A stretch of DNA of 36,893 bases from Nemertoderma westbladi (GCA_032718475.1 JAUCBJ010005705.1:1-36893); one strand, 5' to 3'. Positions 10,292-22,513 are shown, numbered from the stretch's first letter. Numbers and translations: made by a program. The notes: generated by a model from the sequence alone, not told the origin.

Positions 10292-12040
10292 GTGGTGCAA
10301 CTGAGGGTGCATGGTATAGGGAGGAGCTTAATAGTAAATGCCCTCCTTGACTCCGGCAGTACAGGCACCTTTATCGACAAAGATCTAGCCGAAGACATCT
10401 TTGCTGGTCAACCAAAGTTCCGAACCAAACCAAACCTTTCAGGAATTATGCAGGTTTGGAAATCCACAGTAGCCACAGATTACTACGTGGGTGCATTGTC
10501 CACTCCCCAGGATGAACTAGGAGAAAATAGTGTAAGGTCGGTCAAGGTGGTGGCGATAAAGAACTTTGCTACTAGCCAAGTGGAGCCTTACAACTGGGAT
10601 GAAGATCATTTTACCCAGCAACACAACATACCTAGATTCAGTACGGATTATCCAGGGGTACAGATTTTACTCAGCCAAAATGCGCACGAGGCGCTTGAGA
10701 CATTAGAAAAACGGCCTGCTCGACTCCAGACGTATGCGGGAAGAACGAGAGTAGGTTGGTACTTCACTGGACCCTCCCATAGGACCTTACTAGAAAGACT
10801 CCCAAGTCAACGAGTCCACCAGGTGAGTGAATGGGAGGAAGATATAAGTGAAGAAGAAATTCCAGCTGAGGAAACTCCATACTCCTCGGATAATGACGGC
10901 ATAAGCAACTTGTATGACGAGGAAAATACCATCGATCTCCTCACTGAGAACCAAACTTGGTTAAACCAAGTCAACCTATGTAACCTTATCAACCAACATA
11001 GCGAACAATTCACGTATAATGATGAATTAAACGCAGTGGTAGATAGATATAATAACAAAATACGCGATGAACACGCCATACGATTCTTTACTCAAGAAGC
11101 CGTAGAGCCTAATTCCTACGACAAAGCTTTATCTGTCGAAGAAGAGAGGGCCAAGCAGATTCAGGAAACGACCAGACATTATCTGAAGGATGAAGGTCGC
11201 TATAAGATTGGTCTTCCATTCCGACGGCGAGAACCCAGCTTCGTAAATAACCGACCTTTAGCGGAAAAAAGAATCGCACAATTGCAACGGCGTTTGACGG
11301 CTAACGATCAAGCCAGGGAAATGTATAAAACCCAACTGAAGAAATTTATAGATAAGGGATACGCGGAGCGAGTTCCGGAAGAAACACCCATAATGGAGAG
11401 AACGTATTATCTGACACATCATTACGTTCCCAAGCCTGGTAAACCAAATGAAGTCCGGGTAGTGTTTGACGGCTCCGCCCTTTACATGGGTCAATCCCTG
11501 AATTCCGAGCTGTTGCCGGGACCCAACTTACTCCAATCTTTGTTGGGAATATTACTAAGACTGCGGCAATATTCGATCGCATTCGCTTCGGACATTGAAG
11601 GCATGTTCCTACAAGTCAAAGCATTGGATAGGGATCGAGACAGCCTACGATTTCTGTGGTGGCCTGAAGGAGACCTCAACCGAAAACCGGTGGAGTACTG
11701 GATGACAATCCAGGCTTTCGGGATCATCTCGAGCCCTTCGAATGCTTGTTCGGTAGTGCGTACCACTGCCGATGACAACCGAGACGCCTTCTCTAAAGCG
11801 GTTATCGACAACATCAAATGGGATATTTACATGGACGACAATTTAAAGTCCCTCCCATTGGTGGAAGAAGCCATTGATGTTGCCAAGGGAACGGTAGAGT
11901 GCTTGCAACGCGGTGGATTTCGGCTAACTAAATTTACTAGTAACTCCCGTGAGTTTCTGGAATCGATCCCGGTAGAAGACCGAGGTGTTAAAGATCTAGA
12001 CGTCATTAAGGATGATCTTCCGGAAACCAAGACTCTTTGA
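10292..12040 (+). pseudogene. pol: protease and reverse transcriptase
   Basis: 582 codons in the same frame as the preceding fragment. An aspartic protease is marked by LLDSGSTGTFI with catalytic Asp20. Reverse transcriptase motifs follow: VVFDGSA (Asp393), DIEGMFLQVKA (palm Asp434), AFGIISSPSNA, and YMDD (513-516) with both catalytic aspartates kept. BEL/Pao enzymes more often have YVDD. The fragment ends at a TGA (12038-12040); the same frame continues through a TAA (12086-12088) into the RNase H part. The enzyme copies the element's RNA to DNA in cytoplasmic particles in related elements. All catalytic residues visible here are intact despite the stops. Confidence 0.92.
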
Positions 12041-12151
12041 TTAAAATGGGACACGGAGAGAGATATCTTATTCTTTCAGTTAAAATAACGAGATAATCCA
12101 GTTAGAACTAAACGGATTTGTCTAAGTATCCTGAGCACTTATTTCGATCTA

Positions 12152-14128
12152 TTGGGATTTATTAGCCCAGTCATATTAGTTGCTCGGAGCTTAGTACAAC
12201 AAATGTGGCTCGAAAACCACTCGTGGGATGATCCACTCAAGGGAGAACTGCTAAAGAAGTGGATGAAATGGGAAGATTCTCTACCATCCATCGAGAACTT
12301 TAAGATCTCCCGTTCATATTTTGGTCACGTTCTCCCCACATATTCCTATCAACTCCATGTGTTTGGAGACGCCAGTGATATGGGAATAGGTATAGTAGCC
12401 TACCTGAGGGTTGAAACTCCGGATGGAATTAAGGTTTCATTGGTCGCCTCTAAGGCCTTAATAAACAACAAACTACGAGTTCCTAGAGCGGAGTTAAAGG
12501 TGGCTCTATACGCTACAGCCATCGGCAGGAATGTAACAGAACAGATTGACTATCCACTGGAGAAAACTGTCTATTGGACTGATGCTTTACTCGTTCTGGA
12601 GTATATAACAAATGAAGTCTGCCAGTTCAGCGTCTTCGTTACCAACAGAGTAGCCATTATACTCAGTCGCTCTAATATAGATCAATGGAGACATTGCCCT
12701 GGGACGATTAATCCAGCTGACATCGCTTCCAGAGGAGCAACTCCTCAAGAATTGATAGATACTCCAGACTGGTTAGGTGGGCCCGACTTCCTGAGTAAAG
12801 AAGAGGAGGAATGGCCCCCTCATCTCACTACGGCGGAGATCAGACAAGCCAAGGGAGCGGAGAAGGTCAAACCTAAAACCCGGACAAGTAAATCGAAGTT
12901 ATTTAAACCCGTGATAGATCTGTCTGTACTACACTATGCTGTGGATTTAAATACACCCACGGATGTTACAAGAAATACGAATAAATCCGTTATAGAAATC
13001 AGGGAAAGAGACTGGAAATCTAGAACACCAGACGTCTCGCAAGGACTCTCCCCTCTCCTACAAAGAGCAATAGATCATTATAGCTCCTGGAATCGGCTTT
13101 GCAAGGCCGTTGTGTATCTGAAAAGGTGTTTCCATCATCACTATTCCAGGACGAAAATCGCTAGTGATACCGCTCCAATAGTATCTGAAAAGGTCCATGC
13201 TACTAAAGACCTTCCCACTTATAGAGTGTCTGATAGGTTTCTGACTGAGAAGATCAGTTACCAAGAACATGATGATACCAATAAGCAGATACTGAGACTC
13301 CTGCAATGTTACGAAGATTCCGATAACTATTTCCTGTTGTTGAGAAATCCACAGATGCGCTTAAGGGATCGTTTCTCTAGCACAATGATAGATGGGTTAA
13401 TACGTGTCGGAGGGAGATTAACTAATGCTCCATTGTCCTTTGACACTAAGTTTCCCATACTCATTAGGAATCTTGAAATACAGATCAAGATGATTGTAGA
13501 TGTTCACAGTAGGCTTTACCATGCTGGTAGAGAACGAGTTCTTAGCGAAATTCGAACTCGCTATTATTTCCACAAGCCCCGTAGAGCTCTGAACCAAATT
13601 CTTAGGAACTGTATACCCTGTAGGAAAGCATTTAGTAGGCCTTTAACACAGCGAGAGGCAGAATTACCTAGGGAACGAGTAAGCTGTTATGAACCACCCT
13701 TTACTAATACCGGTGTGGATTTATTTGGCCCTATTGAAGTATATCGTGCTAGGACTATAGTCAAGCGATGGTGTGTCATCTTTGTCTGTATGCCTTGTAG
13801 AGCGATCCATCTAGATATGGCGAACGATCTATCTACCAACAGCTTCATACTGAGTTTACGCCGACAGATCGCTCGTTTTGGGACTAGCAACACTATGAGA
13901 TCCGACAAAGGAACAAACTTCATTGGCGTCAATAATGAGATCAAAGCTTATGTGAAAGATTGGAACCAAAGACAGGTGGACGATCAGCTAAGGGTAACAG
14001 CATCTAGCTGGACCTTCAACGCCGCCGACGCCCCTTGGTGGGGAGGAAGTTGGGAGAGACTAATACAAAGCGTGAAGACCGCATTTCACTCTATAGTGCC
14101 GTACTCTACGAACTTTTGCAGATGTTAA
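12152..14128 (+). pseudogene. pol: RNase H and integrase
   Basis: 658 codons in the same frame as the reverse transcriptase fragment. It begins with the BEL/Pao connection motif LLGFISPVI. RNase H residues are present: Asp73 in FGDASD, Glu114 in PRAELK, Asp144 in WTDA, Asp190 in NPADIASRG. The integrase has a zinc-binding HHCC (His452, His457, Cys487, Cys490), then Asp523 in GVDLFGP, Asp585 in RSDKGTNF and Glu635 in WERLIQ, completing the DDE triad. A frameshift near 14110 breaks the reading frame, and a second near 14186 moves it again. No key residue is lost. Confidence 0.92.
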
Positions 14129-14231
14129 TGGAAGAAATCGCCGCCTATCTTAATGAGAGACCGCTTATTGAGAGACCGACTCCCTAGAAGCGCTAACACC
14201 CGCGCATTTCCTACTAAAGAAACCTGTAGCC

Positions 14232-14693
14232 ATGCTCCCGCAATCGGAAATCACGGACGGAGACGAATACTGCCGACAAACTTGGCAACTTATGCAGTTA
14301 TTATCCCGTCGTTTCGCTGACCATTTCGAAAAACATAATCTTCCTACGCTACAACTTCGAACAAAGTGGTTCGCGCAGCAAGAAAACGTCAGCGCCGGAG
14401 ACATGGTCCTTATCGTGGAATCAGATCTTCCACGTAAGAGGTGGCAGACAGGTCGTATCATCGAGACTCATATATCCGATGATGGTTTAGTGCGATTGGT
14501 AGAACTCGTCGTCATGCGACGTAACTTTAAGAAACCTGTAATTGTGTTCGAAACGCAACAACTTAATCGCCCGGTTGGTCGTTTATGTTTACTGGAAAGA
14601 GAACGAGAGTTGTCCGGTAACTATGGAAGGCAAGAGACTCTTCTGACGACCACCTCCCTGATCCAACAAACATCTAGGGACTCCTCAATGTAA
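14232..14693 (+). pseudogene. pol: integrase C-terminal domain fragment
   Basis: 153 codons. Residues about 37-105 (RTKWFAQQENVSAGDMVLIV through PRKRWQTGRIIETH to the VRLVELV region) match the C-terminal domain typical of BEL/Pao integrases, the family known as DUF5641. The frame is open upstream to about 14186, where a segment LEALTPAHFLL, characteristic of this domain's start, appears. The listed ATG is therefore internal and the true polypeptide joined the integrase through two frame changes. It ends with TAA at 14691-14693. Confidence 0.85.
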
Positions 14694-16435
14694 CAACGTT
14701 TGGAGTGGGTGTTATGTATGCATTATTAAGTAATTTTATTGTTATAATCGTTTTCTTTAATTTTATTAGTAGAATAATATTTTAACGATTATTTAGTAGA
14801 ATATTGCAATATATTAGTGTTTTATTACTTAATTACTTATTATATTATATTCCGTTTAACGGCGAGAAATAATTCATTTTCTCTTTCCATACTGTCCGTA
14901 TCATACTATAAATACGTGACTACAGTAAGATGAAATGTCCGTACTTATTAAAAGTACAATATACCGCCCCTACTATACTCAAGTGTTATTGGTAAGTAGA
15001 GTACCGTATTAGGAATGCAAAGTTCAGATCCTCGTGTCTCGGCTAAACCAAGCTCTGGGTAGACCTTGGAAACGACTTGCCTCTTCTCACTGACATTGCT
15101 TCTTGCAATATTGCTCTCATACCGTTTATTAAATAATACATATAGTAGAATGATGTCCATTTAACAGTAGTGTTGAAGCTCAAAATATTAACAAATATTA
15201 TTAGTATTAATAAAATCTATTAAATAAATCTGTTAATAAATCTTCAAATAAATCTGTTAAACACTTTGACCATCTGAAATTCTAGTCGATTAAGATATCG
15301 TGGCACCCACCGATATACTTGAAAGACAAAATTCTAGAATCAGTGGTTAACGTCCCCAGACATGTTCTGGAATAAATCGGTGCCCATCTTAAATATTAAA
15401 TATTTAATAAATATTTATAACGTTTGTTAAAACAATTGTTAAAATAGAGGAAATGCTAACAAATTAACTCTAGAAAATCTATAAATCAAATATGTTAAGA
15501 TTTTCGATCCTCTAAAATTCTAGTCGATTAAGATATCATAGTATTTACCGATACTCTTAAAAGACAAATTTCTGGAATTAAGGATCCTAGTCCCCAAACA
15601 TGTTCTGGAATAAAATTGTGTCTATTTAATAACAAATAATAAAATTCATGGGAATAAATTTTAAATTCATATCCTCTCATGAATTTGATAAATTGTCATT
15701 TTATACAATTTATAACATTCCCAAAATTTCATTAATTAATAGATAATGGGAGCGGAGATTCACCCTATTAAATATATTAGTGTGAGAGAATCTCCAGTGT
15801 ATGGTCAATAGCCGATAAAATTCATAAAATCATGTATAAAGGGTATATTGACAATTAAAGAATCACTATTAAATAGCTTCCCAGATCTGTATGCATGAGA
15901 ATTACCCTAATTCTACCGCTAGCTTTCCATAATGTCACCATAGCAACAACCACGCTAGAATTAGAAGCGAGTTAAAAGAACAATAGAAAGCTTGCCCCAT
16001 TGAATAGCATGCAGAATAAATAGCACCCTTCTAGTATCCAGGGATACATAATAATAATGTGGCATTCTGGAAGGCATTTGACTAACGGACAAATGGCCCG
16101 AATTTGTACAAATTGTGACAGGAATGTGGAATTTGTGTATTTATAGGTGAATGTTACTACTAAAGTGTGTTTACAGTAGCAAGTCGCAGTTGTGAAAGTT
16201 ACCCTGCCTCTGTAGCAAGTACCTCCAGTAAATCTAAGCCCTTGGGACGGACAGTGGAGTGACTCGCGCTGGTTATTGTTGTCATTGTGTAGCTACTATG
16301 TTGGCGAGAGGCACAGCGACGACAGTATATCAGCGCTGAGGATCTTGCACTGTCCGGGGGCACTGAGGGGGAGGCAGCGACGACCGCTAGCCTGATTATT
16401 ATTACCTCTAATATCAATAAACTCATATAGCAGCT
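14694..16435 (+). other. Spacer between pol and the 3' gene
   Basis: 1.7 kb without a supported gene. The first 580 bp are AT-rich. A tandem pair of related segments follows (15277 and 15515), then a stretch conserved in the old copy (15541-16435 against 1-903). Several acceptor-like AG sites occur just before the 3' gene ATG, for example at TTTACAG (16170-16176) and CATATAGCAG (16423-16432). This fits expression of the 3' gene from a spliced transcript, as for env in other retroelements, but it is inference. Confidence 0.5.
15277..15611 (+). repeat. Tandem pair of ~100-bp segments, 238-bp period
   Basis: AAATTCTAGTCGATTAAGAT occurs at 15277 and 15515, each followed by a related run ending in a CCCCAGACATGTTCTGGAAT or CCCCAAACATGTTCTGGAAT sequence. 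The conserved core CCAGACATGTTCTGG is a near-perfect palindrome. The old copy shows the second unit at window start (core at 57-71). Confidence 0.75.
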
Positions 16436-18615
16436 ATGACTGAGTTAATAGAAGATGATCTTGGTATCAGGGAGCGATATACCCTACCACTGCAAGCGTT
16501 TGTTGATAGTTTGATAAGCGGCGATGCTAGTCAACATACTATGGAAGACGATGGCCATTATATCGAACTGCCAATGTCAAAGGAACAGCTCAAGCGTGAA
16601 TTGGACTATCGGAAATTCACCGCTCGCTATACGCATTGTAATGGTACGTATATGGACTTCTTAACTACTGGTCATCCTATCGATTTACATGACACGGATG
16701 ATGTAGACACCGAAAGGGAAATGATTCTATTTAAATATCATACCCAGCGGAGTCGGAATGATAAACTGAAAATTGAATATGAAAATTCTATTCGAAACCG
16801 ACTAGAAAGAGAAGATGTTGAAGAGCCGGATAAATGCAGTGACTTCAACAAATATTTGGAATTCTTGAGAGAAACATATCTCAATGTAGCCAGTCAACAA
16901 AATCTAGAAACTCGATATCCTCAAGGTATACATCATAACCCTATGATAGAACTCAAATGACTCTTTTTTACTATGATGTATCTTACCGCCGATCGACCGC
17001 TACCTGTTGTACCGGATAGCTTCGAACAGATGGAGGAATATTGTAAAACTGGAGAAAGATCACCAGCGTTTCCTCTACAAGACGTGCATCTTTGGTATTA
17101 CTGCGATGAATGCCCTAGACCCAACCAACAAACGGAAAGACATAAACATCCACGGAGACATTGCGCTAAACACAGTTTTACTCGCTATACTTATGGGAGT
17201 TTCGAGAGAAACTTGTTGGACGTATCACCCACGCTCGCTCGACTCAAACGATCATTAAATAAACCTATGATCAGAGTTCCGGAATACTCGGTCAGACCTC
17301 CTCATTCTCTGGTGAGACCTCAGACTCTTGATCCTAATAGTATGACGGATCCTCCTGAGTTGTACTCATTGTTCAAAGATCTAGTGTTACCCGAACAATT
17401 AGTCGGTGGCACTCCGGTTGTGGGCTCCCTAGATATTCGCCCATCCTACCTAGCCGGATTGGGGCGCGGACATATAATATCGCCGTTCAACCCGTATAAT
17501 CGCCCCGGTTTAACCCCGATACAACCCGTCACCGAGGTAGAGGAGAGTGTTGTATGAAACGCGTTAGATGCTATTCGACAAAAGATAGGAAAAGGAACCT
17601 ACGATTGTTTATACAAACGTAAATTGCAACAACAAGTCCAAGCGGTAAAAGAATTGGCTTTACCCCAGTTCGATCGGGAAATCCAGAATCTCGAAGAAGA
17701 TATCGAACTTGGACGAACATACTCTTTACAAGACTTATTGGACGAACGCTTCCAACGACAAGCGGAGGAAAATCAGCTCAAGGAGAAGCACATCGAAATG
17801 GATGAGAGAGAGGAAGCAGCTTTAGCCCAGCCAGAAGCCCAAATCCTTATGACTGATCTCTATTCCAAAACCATCATTCATCCTTCGATGGTTCCCCATT
17901 TCGGAGACAAACTCTTCGCCACGGTACAACCCCAACTGGTTGATATCAACTTAAGATCTAGAGATCTTATCGCTGACGCTCCTATGTTACAACGTCCGCC
18001 AATCGAGGCCGCTCGTGTCGACGGTATACTCGTTGAACCTCCAGACAATCGAGCGGATCTTGTCCGTCGTATGGTACACGAGGTCAACCTACGCGCTAGA
18101 CCTTTACCGAACTCATTTTATGGGATCAAAGACCACCCCTATTATGTCAATTTAACTCAATATTATATGGTGAAACCGGAAGATCCTACACACAGTTTAA
18201 AGTTTCTACCATTGATAAATCCCATGGTGACTTGTTCATAAACTCGCATCCTGAATTACAAGAAATTCATAGACGACCCTATGAATATAAAGCCAGAGAA
18301 CGCGAATTAGAGAGAACAATTAAACCGCAGAAATTTCTCACTACACACGGTCAACCTACCACTGTCGTACAAACGACCCATCAAGGACCGGTAATTGCTG
18401 CCGTCCTGAAACGAGCTCTAAAGGTTGTTCGACCTCGTTCCACCGATGTTGAAATAGATCAACCGGGTACCTCGACCGGTGGATACACCGACCGTAATCC
18501 AAAACCTTCTGATGCAATCGTATTGCACCCTTCCCCCAGGAGTTATAGCCCTCCTAGTAAAGTGGCTCGCCCCAAAGAGAAAAAAGACTCTTACTGGTCT
18601 CAAAGGGCTTCGTAA
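16436..18615 (+). pseudogene. Unrecognised large 3' gene of the element (env position), broken
   Basis: Frame 2 is open from ATG 16436 to 18241 except for TGA at 16958-16960 and 17555-17557; a frameshift near 18230 moves the sense to frame 1, ending at 18615. The intact product would be about 725 residues. I do not recognise it. It has no signal peptide or membrane segment, unlike env. Visible parts: an acidic N-terminus; charged helix around residues 100-140; a Cys/His cluster (YYCDECPRPNQQ then RHKHPRRHCAKH, around 17091-17170) that could bind zinc; a Pro-rich middle; a long Glu/Gln-rich helix (17624-17860), probably coiled coil; and a basic, Pro/Ser-rich C-terminus. The old copy carries the same gene and has CGA where the second TGA stands here, so that stop looks like a C-to-T change. 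Confidence 0.7.
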
Positions 18616-18710
18616 ACGCCGTTCACGAAAGAAGGACTAATAGTTTAGAGTATTTTTGTATTTTAGAAACTGTGATTTTTTATATTTTATAGACTTAAAT
18701 CCCATTTTCT

Positions 18711-18718
18711 GGGAGCGG
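18711..18718 (+). promoter_or_regulatory. Polypurine tract
   Basis: GGGAGCGG lies directly before the 3' LTR, as expected for the primer of plus-strand DNA synthesis. The same bases precede the LTR of the old copy at 2306-2313. Confidence 0.65.
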
Positions 18719-19798
18719 TGTAAAAGCTTTTGCGGACATAACAAGTCATTTTTACGCAATGCGCAGAATACTCTAAAATAGCCCTAAAATTATTCAACTA
18801 CGCGTCGGAAAGGAATTAGTACCAGGATGACGAAATCTGTTAGCTGATTCTCTGTGTACGTGGAGGTTTCTTTGTTCTGGCTTTTAGCCAATCAGAGCAA
18901 TTTTCACTTTACGGCTAACAGAGACCTACCTGAGAAACTCGCGCAATGCATGATGGTTATTATTATTTTTCTGAGAATTAGATTCAGCTCAGAATTCTGT
19001 GCTTCGATGGCCTTGGTTATAAGAACGTAAATCTATTATCCTGGAAACACCTTCTCTTTGTAACACTGCCTTGTCATTTGACTTACTTAACTCATTTCAT
19101 ACAACTGAATCACTGAATCACCGCACTGTTTTACTTCTGTTTTATATAGTATTAATTGTTGGTATATTAATGGATGTTGATGTTATATTTGGAGAATACC
19201 GTTAAATAATCATAAACCCCTCAATCTTATTGATTACTGAGGTAAGAGGGAAAGAGTCTACCGGTAGCAACTGCGACTTAAATTATAGTGGTTTTGTGTG
19301 AATTAAATGCTATTTCATAATCCCTACGTGTGTCAGTTGCAATCCTCCTTATATATTATCAAATTCAGTGACGGTCGGCAAATTAGTGTGAAGTCGTTTG
19401 AAGTAGTGTGAAGGTTAATAAAGCATCTCCTAAAGAATGCGCTATTTACGAAACTCTGTGGCCATCTAGTTGTGATTAGTATAAGTCATAACTCTGTTTT
19501 TATACTTAAAGCGCCACGTCCTAAAGGAACTGTTAATATTTCCCCGAAAGTAAATATAGTTGTCAGAGATTATATAGCAGTGATCAATCGAATAATACAG
19601 AGTAGTTCTACACTGCAATACTTCCCAAGGAACCCGAATCCAGTCTCCCACACCGTGGGTCATACGCCGCCTACGGACTGGCTTCGGCAGATGTAACTTC
19701 AATACACCAGGTAATTGGTAAGGGCTAAAGTCGATTTATAAACAAGAGGACAATTAAAATTGGCAGGTTAAACTGCTAAAGGTCTGAAAGCGCGAACA
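18719..19798 (+). repeat. 3' LTR
   Basis: 1080 bp, TGTAAAAGC to GCGCGAACA, aligned end to end with 4154-5289. It lacks the two short stretches noted there. CCAAT (18888-18892) and AATAAA (19417-19422) are kept. Confidence 0.88.
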
Positions 19799-19803
19799 AT
19801 AAC
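19799..19803. repeat. Target site duplication, right copy (ATAAC)
   Basis: Identical to 4149-4153; see the left copy. Confidence 0.85.
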
Positions 19804-22505
19804 TTTTGGGGTTCAAGTCTCCCTCACTCACCCTAGCGCTAACCAGTTCAGCCACTTGTCCCTGACATTCACTCTGTCAACCCCCGGTGACGCGCTTTCT
19901 CATTTTTTCCATTTCTGAACAAAACCATAATATTACACAACACATTTAATTACAGTTGCATTAACAGCTCAACTCCAATTCATTTAAATGGTAAAGAAAT
20001 CTGATCCCGTTCGTGGTGGTGTATCAAGGTCATCTAAACAATGTAAACACACACAACACAAACAAACACAAAACAAAACAAATGTAAAAGTCTGTCTGTG
20101 TGTAGGTTTTCTAATTAAGCAATACTCGTAGGTTACAACTACCAAATTTCAGATGATGAATCTATCATGGTTGGTTCTATAATTACAGCTACTTTTACGT
20201 TATGTAACTTCGTCCCCCTACCGGCAGACAGGGGAACTGTAGAAGCCTGTCAGTGTGTAGAATTTCTAAATTTTTGATAGACTACATGTGTACCAAGTTT
20301 GGTTCCATTTCATCCATGATTGACCGACTTATTAAGGTTCAAACATTCCTGCCACAAACATAGCCAGAGGCAGCCACAAACAAACAGAAGCTGCAGGAAC
20401 TCAAGCGATAATTAATTAATTAATTATTAAATACTGTTTCAATTAAATTATTTACGAAAATCTACTTATCTTCTTTTAAATATGGACCCTGCATTCGTGG
20501 AAAATATAATATTTGATAATTCACCAGTCAGCCTGCGATAATTTTGCAGGCCTAGGTCCTTGTCATGGCCTGTTATTTCAGATGACCTTAAAAAAAAGTG
20601 GTGTATCCATAGAAAGGCGAACTATCAGACTATAGAAATTCTTGAGATACCGGCAAGCCGACTTCAGAGGGGTACAGTATGTTCAAACATTTCGGAATGG
20701 GACCAGAGGTCTGAGTTTGGGGTCTACCCTCGGTTCTAAAACAATCATCTTCTTACTATTTCTAATATATTTCTGCCTCTAGGGCCATCGTCAGAGAACA
20801 CTAAACACCGAATTATAGGCCTACTCAGAGTATATCTGTATATACAGATATAGCAGTATAGTTCGCCTGCAGTTGTGGAAAACCTTTAGTTTATTTTCTC
20901 TGTACTGCAGTACTGCTATACCTGCAGACCTGTATAGTGTATACCAGTACTGCAGTACAGGCTGACAGGTAGTTCTGTAGTTGTTTTTGTACTGGCTGAC
21001 TGGTACCGGTAGGTGGTAGGCAGGCCTACTCAGCTACACTGCTACTGTGCTAAGATTGTAATTCTGTAATTACAGTAATGAATACAGGAATAGGCCTACC
21101 ACCTGCATCTATGTGGTTCAAAATTGAGATATGATACATCTTGGGTCTTGTAGGGATCTGGGTATAACTATACCGGGTAAGTAATGCAGTATGCAGTAAT
21201 GATGTAAAGTTTAACTTATACTTTAGGGCAGTAGGGAGCAAGTGAAGACAGGAAGAAGGCGTATAAAATAGTTAATATATGATATTCAGATGTTTTCATC
21301 AGTTCATACAGTCATACTGGTAGGCCCCTATGGTAAATTAAACGCAATTCTTACTGCTGTACTGCCTATAAGACCTACGTGCTGACGTGCTACGTGCGAC
21401 CTATTCTAGAATAACCTACCTGCCTACTGCAGTACTTTAGTAGTAGTATTCAGGTATTCTAGAGTAGTTATTATTATTATTATTATTACAGCCTGCAGGA
21501 CTGCCTACCCTACATGCCGACATGCAGACAGGTCCTGCTCCAGTGCTCCTGATGTGTGCTTGACATCTTATAACAAATCGAACAAGCTCAGAAGCTAGTC
21601 TAACGAACATTGCACATTGTACTCATTCAGACAGTCATGGCCTGATAGCAGCATTGCATGCATATCTGCAATGGATAGCCAGCAGCGCAGCAGGCATATC
21701 AGCATATCGCAGCGCAATCGCATATCGGTATCTAATACCAGAATACTGTAATATGTACCGGTAATACATAGGCAGATAGGCCTAATACCTATATTAGTAT
21801 ATACTGATATAGTGATATAGGCTATATATATACAATCCACAATCTGACAATCGAAGGCATCTCGACGAAATTAGGCGTACAACAGCTCGTTAGAAAGCTC
21901 TCGCTCTATCAGTCTATCCCGTGGCAAACTGGCAACGTAGACTTTTACTTTGGCTTTTACAGTTTTACGTTCACTTTTACTTTTAATGTGCGTTCGAAAT
22001 CGATTCTAAAATATTTCAGTATTTGGCGTCATCACATCCAGACATCACATTCATTATTTTACTGTGAATTTTATACTTTAGTTAATATACCGGTAGTATA
22101 CTTCAGTAGTTTCTGACTGAATGAAATTACCCACGAGGACGATGAAGTCCCGTTCTAGAAAGGGCGTTATGTTAAACAATCAACTACATTATTTTGATTT
22201 TCACTCCTTTTGCATTATTTTCACTGCAAATGTTGGAATTTAGCTCTGCTCTATACAAATTAAACATTTACCGCAATACCGGTACCGGTACATCTGTAAT
22301 GAAATTTACGTTGATCTGTACGAACTGGGTTGAGTTCGCCTCATTTCCGTTAAATTTTGCCAGAGGTGCGCATATGAACGTTAAATTAAAATATTAAAAT
22401 AGGGGAGAACACCAAGTACATACATAAATTGTGAATTACCGTTACTGTAGGATACTGATAGCGCCGGTACGCGGTACTGAATTTGTCTACAGTTTCTAAC
22501 AACAC
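19804..22505. other. Non-coding spacer
   Basis: 2.7 kb with no supported gene. It holds a tRNA-promoter-like stretch on the minus strand near its left end (TGGCTGAACTGG, complement of 19843-19854), an ACA/AAC-rich run (20040-20090), an ATTA run (20410-20430), an ATT microsatellite (21470-21490) and, from about 20820 to 21850, unusually dense short palindromic motifs (CTGCAG, AGTACT, GGCCTA, CCGGTA) mixed with TATA-type runs. I see nothing that must be functional. Confidence 0.5.
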
Positions 22506-22513
22506 ATATTATT
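22506..22513. repeat. 8-bp target duplication, left (ATATTATT)
   Basis: Identical to 22994-23001 on the other side of the inverted-repeat element. Confidence 0.8.

Larger units (their letters stand above)
4154..19798 (+). mobile_element. Complete giant (15.6 kb) BEL/Pao LTR retrotransposon with extra 3' gene
   Basis: Bounded by direct LTRs (4154-5289 and 18719-19798) with TG...CA ends, a purine tract just before the 3' LTR, and a 5-bp ATAAC duplication outside. Internal order: leader, gag, protease, reverse transcriptase, RNase H, integrase, spacer, 3' gene. The pol domain order and the integrase C-terminal domain are those of BEL/Pao. Such elements are usually roughly 5-10 kb, so this one is unusually long because of 1.1-kb LTRs, a 1.3-kb leader, a 1.7-kb spacer and a 2.2-kb 3' gene. 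By eye the LTRs differ at roughly 15-20 bases plus two short indels, so insertion is fairly recent. Every gene carries stops or frameshifts, so this copy cannot make its proteins intact. Confidence 0.85.

Noticed and set aside
14710-15180. A possible 3' LTR starting TGTTATGTATGC after GGAGTGGG, right behind pol.
   Set aside because: No matching sequence lies before gag, and the true LTR pair encloses it.
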